Shown piece by piece: positions 5,546 to 7,264 of a stretch of DNA of 7,264 nt. The notes under the pieces were generated by a model. The model worked only from the letters and a program-made list of their open reading frames with translations. It was not told the DNA's origin and ran no database searches. The position numbers were made by a program, and so were the translations under genes. Source of the stretch: Bacillota bacterium (GTDB lineage Bacteria > Armatimonadota > Hebobacteria > Hebobacterales > Hebobacteraceae); assembly GCA_030668755.1 (NCBI GenBank), contig DAOVEW010000041.1, positions 1 to 7,264 on the forward strand. The letters are read 5' to 3'. Position 1 is the first letter of the stretch. Every line of letters starts with the position of its first letter.

Positions 5546-6504
5546 GCACTAGACGCCAGGCCTCAATCGCAGCACCGCTGATCGCAAGGCCGCGCCGCCA
5601 GCTCGAGTTGGCCGCCGCAGAGCTAAGCGGCCGGATGAGGGGCCGAGTCCTGCTCCGAGAACCGATGGCCCGGCACACGACGTTCCGCATCGGCGGCCCG
5701 GCCGACGTCTTCGTGCAGCCCCTCGACATAGATGACCTGACGGTCGCCATCCGCTTCGGCCGGGAGAAGGGGCTGCCGATGAAGGTCGTCGGGAATGGCA
5801 GCAACCTCCTGGTGGGCGACAAGGGAATGCGCGGGCTCGTCGTTCGGCTCGCGCCCAACTTCAGCGATATCGAATGGCGAGAGGACGGCGCGGTGGTGGG
5901 GGCGGGCGCGCGCCTTGGGCGCCTGGTGCAGGAGGCGGCCGAGGTGGGCCTCAGCGGACTGGAGTCCACTGTAGGGATCCCGGGCACGCTCGGCGGCGCC
6001 CTCGCCACAAACGCGGGCACCGACACCGGGGCCATCGGCGACCTGATAGTGGGTGCGACGGTCTTCGACGGGAATGGCGAAATCCAGCAGTGGACAGCGG
6101 TGCAATTCGCGTACCGCTACCGCTACAGCAGCGTTTCGTCGACAAGGACGACGGTGGTGTCGGCCCAGCTTCGACTGCGCCCCGCGCCGCCCGAGGAGAT
6201 CCGTGCGAAGATAGAGCGGCTTCGCCGGAAGAGGGCGAGCCGCCAGCCTCTGCGCGCGTGGTCGGCCGGCAGCGTGTTCAAGAATCCCCGCGGGGTGGCG
6301 GCCGGGAAAGTCCTGGACCGGGCGGGTGCGAAGGGGCTGCGGGTGAGCGATGCTCAGGTCTCGCGGAAGCACGCCAACTTCCTGGTGAACCGCGGCCAAG
6401 CCACGGCGGGCGACATGCGCGAGTTGATCGCACGCGCTCACAGCCTGGCTCTGCGCCGGTACGGCATCGACCTGGAGCCGGAAATCGAGATCACGGGAGA
6501 GTAA
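5542..6504 (+). CDS. murB: UDP-N-acetylenolpyruvoylglucosamine reductase MurB
   Basis: FAD- and NADPH-dependent cytoplasmic enzyme that reduces UDP-GlcNAc-enolpyruvate to UDP-MurNAc, the substrate of MurC encoded just upstream. It has 320 residues. FAD-binding motifs: RHTTFRIGGPAD (44-55), VVGNGSNLLVGDKG (82-95) and GLESTVGIPGTLGGALATNAG (139-159). The substrate-side FxYRxS element reads FAYRYRYSS (189-197), apparently with a duplicated Tyr-Arg. SAGSVFKNP (241-249) carries the proton-donor Ser at 244. VSRKHANFLVN (283-293) and LEPEIEI (311-317) close the protein, with E314 the likely catalytic Glu. Its compact form without the extra E. coli-type loop and the GSVFKNP signature suggest a type II MurB. 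About 30 residues before the first conserved segment are basic and Ala-rich, longer than in many homologues. ATG 5542 overlaps the murC stop. A later start at TTG 5608 or ATG 5635 is possible but has weaker support. Confidence 0.96.
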   Translation: MSTRRQASIAAPLIARPRRQLELAAAELSGRMRGRVLLREPMARHTTFRIGGPADVFVQPLDIDDLTVAIRFGREKGLPMKVVGNGSNLLVGDKGMRGLVVRLAPNFSDIEWREDGAVVGAGARLGRLVQEAAEVGLSGLESTVGIPGTLGGALATNAGTDTGAIGDLIVGATVFDGNGEIQQWTAVQFAYRYRYSSVSSTRTTVVSAQLRLRPAPPEEIRAKIERLRRKRASRQPLRAWSAGSVFKNPRGVAAGKVLDRAGAKGLRVSDAQVSRKHANFLVNRGQATAGDMRELIARAHSLALRRYGIDLEPEIEITGE

Positions 6505-6512
6505 CCGCAAGG

Positions 6513-7264
6513 ATGGGAAAGCTCCGCGTCACGGTGCTAACTGGAGGCGCCTCGGCCGAACGCGAGGTCTGCCTGATGAGCGGCAGGAAGGTCATGGGCG
6601 CGCTTGACCCCAGCCGGTACGAGGCGGTGAGCGTTGACCTTTCGGACCTCACGGGAGCCCGCGCCGCGGACTTCGCCCGTCTCTTTCTCTCCTCCACTAC
6701 CGGCCAAGCCGCGACGGCCCCCACCGCCCCGGCCGACGGCGGGCCCGACGTCGTCTTCATCGCCCTTCACGGCGGCGCAGGAGAGAACGGCACAGTCCAG
6801 GGCATGCTCAATCTGCTCGGAGTCCCTTACACCGGGTCCGGCGTACTGGCGAGCGCGCTCGCCATGAACAAGATCATGGCCAAGAAGGTCTTCGAGCGCG
6901 ACGGCATACCCACCCCCAAATGGGTCGCCCTGGCCGCCGCCGACCGGGAGGGCGCCCCCGATGCAGTCGCCGCCGCGGTCGGCTTCCCGTGTATTGTCAA
7001 GCCTGCGTGCCAAGGCTCCACCATCGGGGTCACCGTCGTACGCGAGCCCCGCGACCTGGGAGACGCGCTCGACACCGCCTTCCAGTACGGCCCGCAGGCG
7101 CTCGCCGAGCGGTACATCGCCGGCACCGAGGTCAGCGGACCCGTGCTCGGCAACGACGACGCACGCGCGCTGCCTCTGGTGGAGATCGTCCCTTCGGGGG
7201 GCTTCTATGACTACCATGCCAAATACACCCCGGGCGCGACCGAGGAAATCATCCCCGCGCGCAT
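6513..7264 (+). CDS. ddl: D-alanine--D-alanine ligase Ddl, 5' part
   Basis: ATP-grasp ligase that joins two D-Ala molecules; the dipeptide is the substrate of MurF, whose gene opens this window. The frame is open from ATG 6513 to the window end: 250 complete codons plus 2 bases. The family is usually 300-370 residues, so the C-terminal metal-binding part is missing. Motifs: LTGGASAEREVCLMSG (9-24) with E16 matching the catalytic Glu, FIALHGGAGENGTVQG (82-97), PYTGSGVLASALAMNK (105-120), FPCIVKPACQGSTIGV (158-173) with ATP-site K163 and S169, LPLVEIVP (220-227) and FYDYHAKYTPG (231-241) with Y238 matching the active-site Tyr. Differences from the usual motifs are GENG for GEDG and GST for GSS. 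Residues 60-77 form a Thr/Ala/Pro-rich linker. The start follows the murB stop by 8 bases. A GGGAGAG run at 6495-6501 is the probable ribosome site, though AAGG also abuts the ATG directly. Confidence 0.96.
   Translation, partial: MGKLRVTVLTGGASAEREVCLMSGRKVMGALDPSRYEAVSVDLSDLTGARAADFARLFLSSTTGQAATAPTAPADGGPDVVFIALHGGAGENGTVQGMLNLLGVPYTGSGVLASALAMNKIMAKKVFERDGIPTPKWVALAAADREGAPDAVAAAVGFPCIVKPACQGSTIGVTVVREPRDLGDALDTAFQYGPQALAERYIAGTEVSGPVLGNDDARALPLVEIVPSGGFYDYHAKYTPGATEEIIPAR

Noticed and set aside
6505..6512. The murB-ddl gap as a promoter or terminator site
   Set aside because: Only 8 bases long, so too short for either; it fits an operon junction.
6537..7217. A 226-codon minus-strand open frame at the right end
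   Set aside because: It lies opposite clear Ddl motifs in the + frame starting at 6513, which stays open to the window end.

Overview
The window is a compact, co-directional stretch (all + strand) of the bacterial division and cell-wall (dcw) cluster. In order it carries murF (3' part only), mraY, murD, ftsW, murC, murB and ddl (5' part only). Every gene belongs to peptidoglycan precursor synthesis or septal wall assembly. I see no RNA genes, mobile elements, CRISPR array, convincing promoter or hairpin terminator. There is almost no room for any: the largest gap between genes is 8 bases (6505-6512).

The DNA is strongly GC-rich (by eye near 70%), with G/C-ending codons dominating in the accepted frames. 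That is why long spurious open frames appear on both strands. The organism is a peptidoglycan-synthesising bacterium with a high-GC genome. The order murC-murB-ddl differs from the murC-ddlB order of E. coli and is found in several non-gammaproteobacterial lineages. Some protein motifs (MurD GTKGKTTTT, MurC EACEAYESFL, FtsW IHDSIL) are not the enterobacterial forms. I cannot fix the phylum from sequence alone. A deep-branching lineage such as Armatimonadota or Chloroflexota is only a guess.

Layout: bases 1-608 encode the C-terminal 201 residues of MurF, which adds D-Ala-D-Ala to UDP-MurNAc-tripeptide. 605-1588 is MraY, which makes lipid I. 1585-2979 is MurD, the D-Glu ligase. 2982-4148 is FtsW, the septal glycosyltransferase. 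4145-5545 is MurC, the L-Ala ligase. 5542-6504 is MurB, which makes UDP-MurNAc. From 6513 to the window end is Ddl, which makes the D-Ala-D-Ala used by MurF. Four of the six junctions are ATGA stop/start overlaps, so the genes are very probably one translationally coupled operon.

The main oddity of layout is that murG, which normally lies between ftsW and murC, is absent: the two genes overlap by 4 bases. Smaller points worth checking are a tandem 6-base duplication in the MurB FxYRxS motif and substitutions in otherwise conserved motifs of FtsW, MurD, MurC, MurF and Ddl. I do not see a previously undescribed system here.
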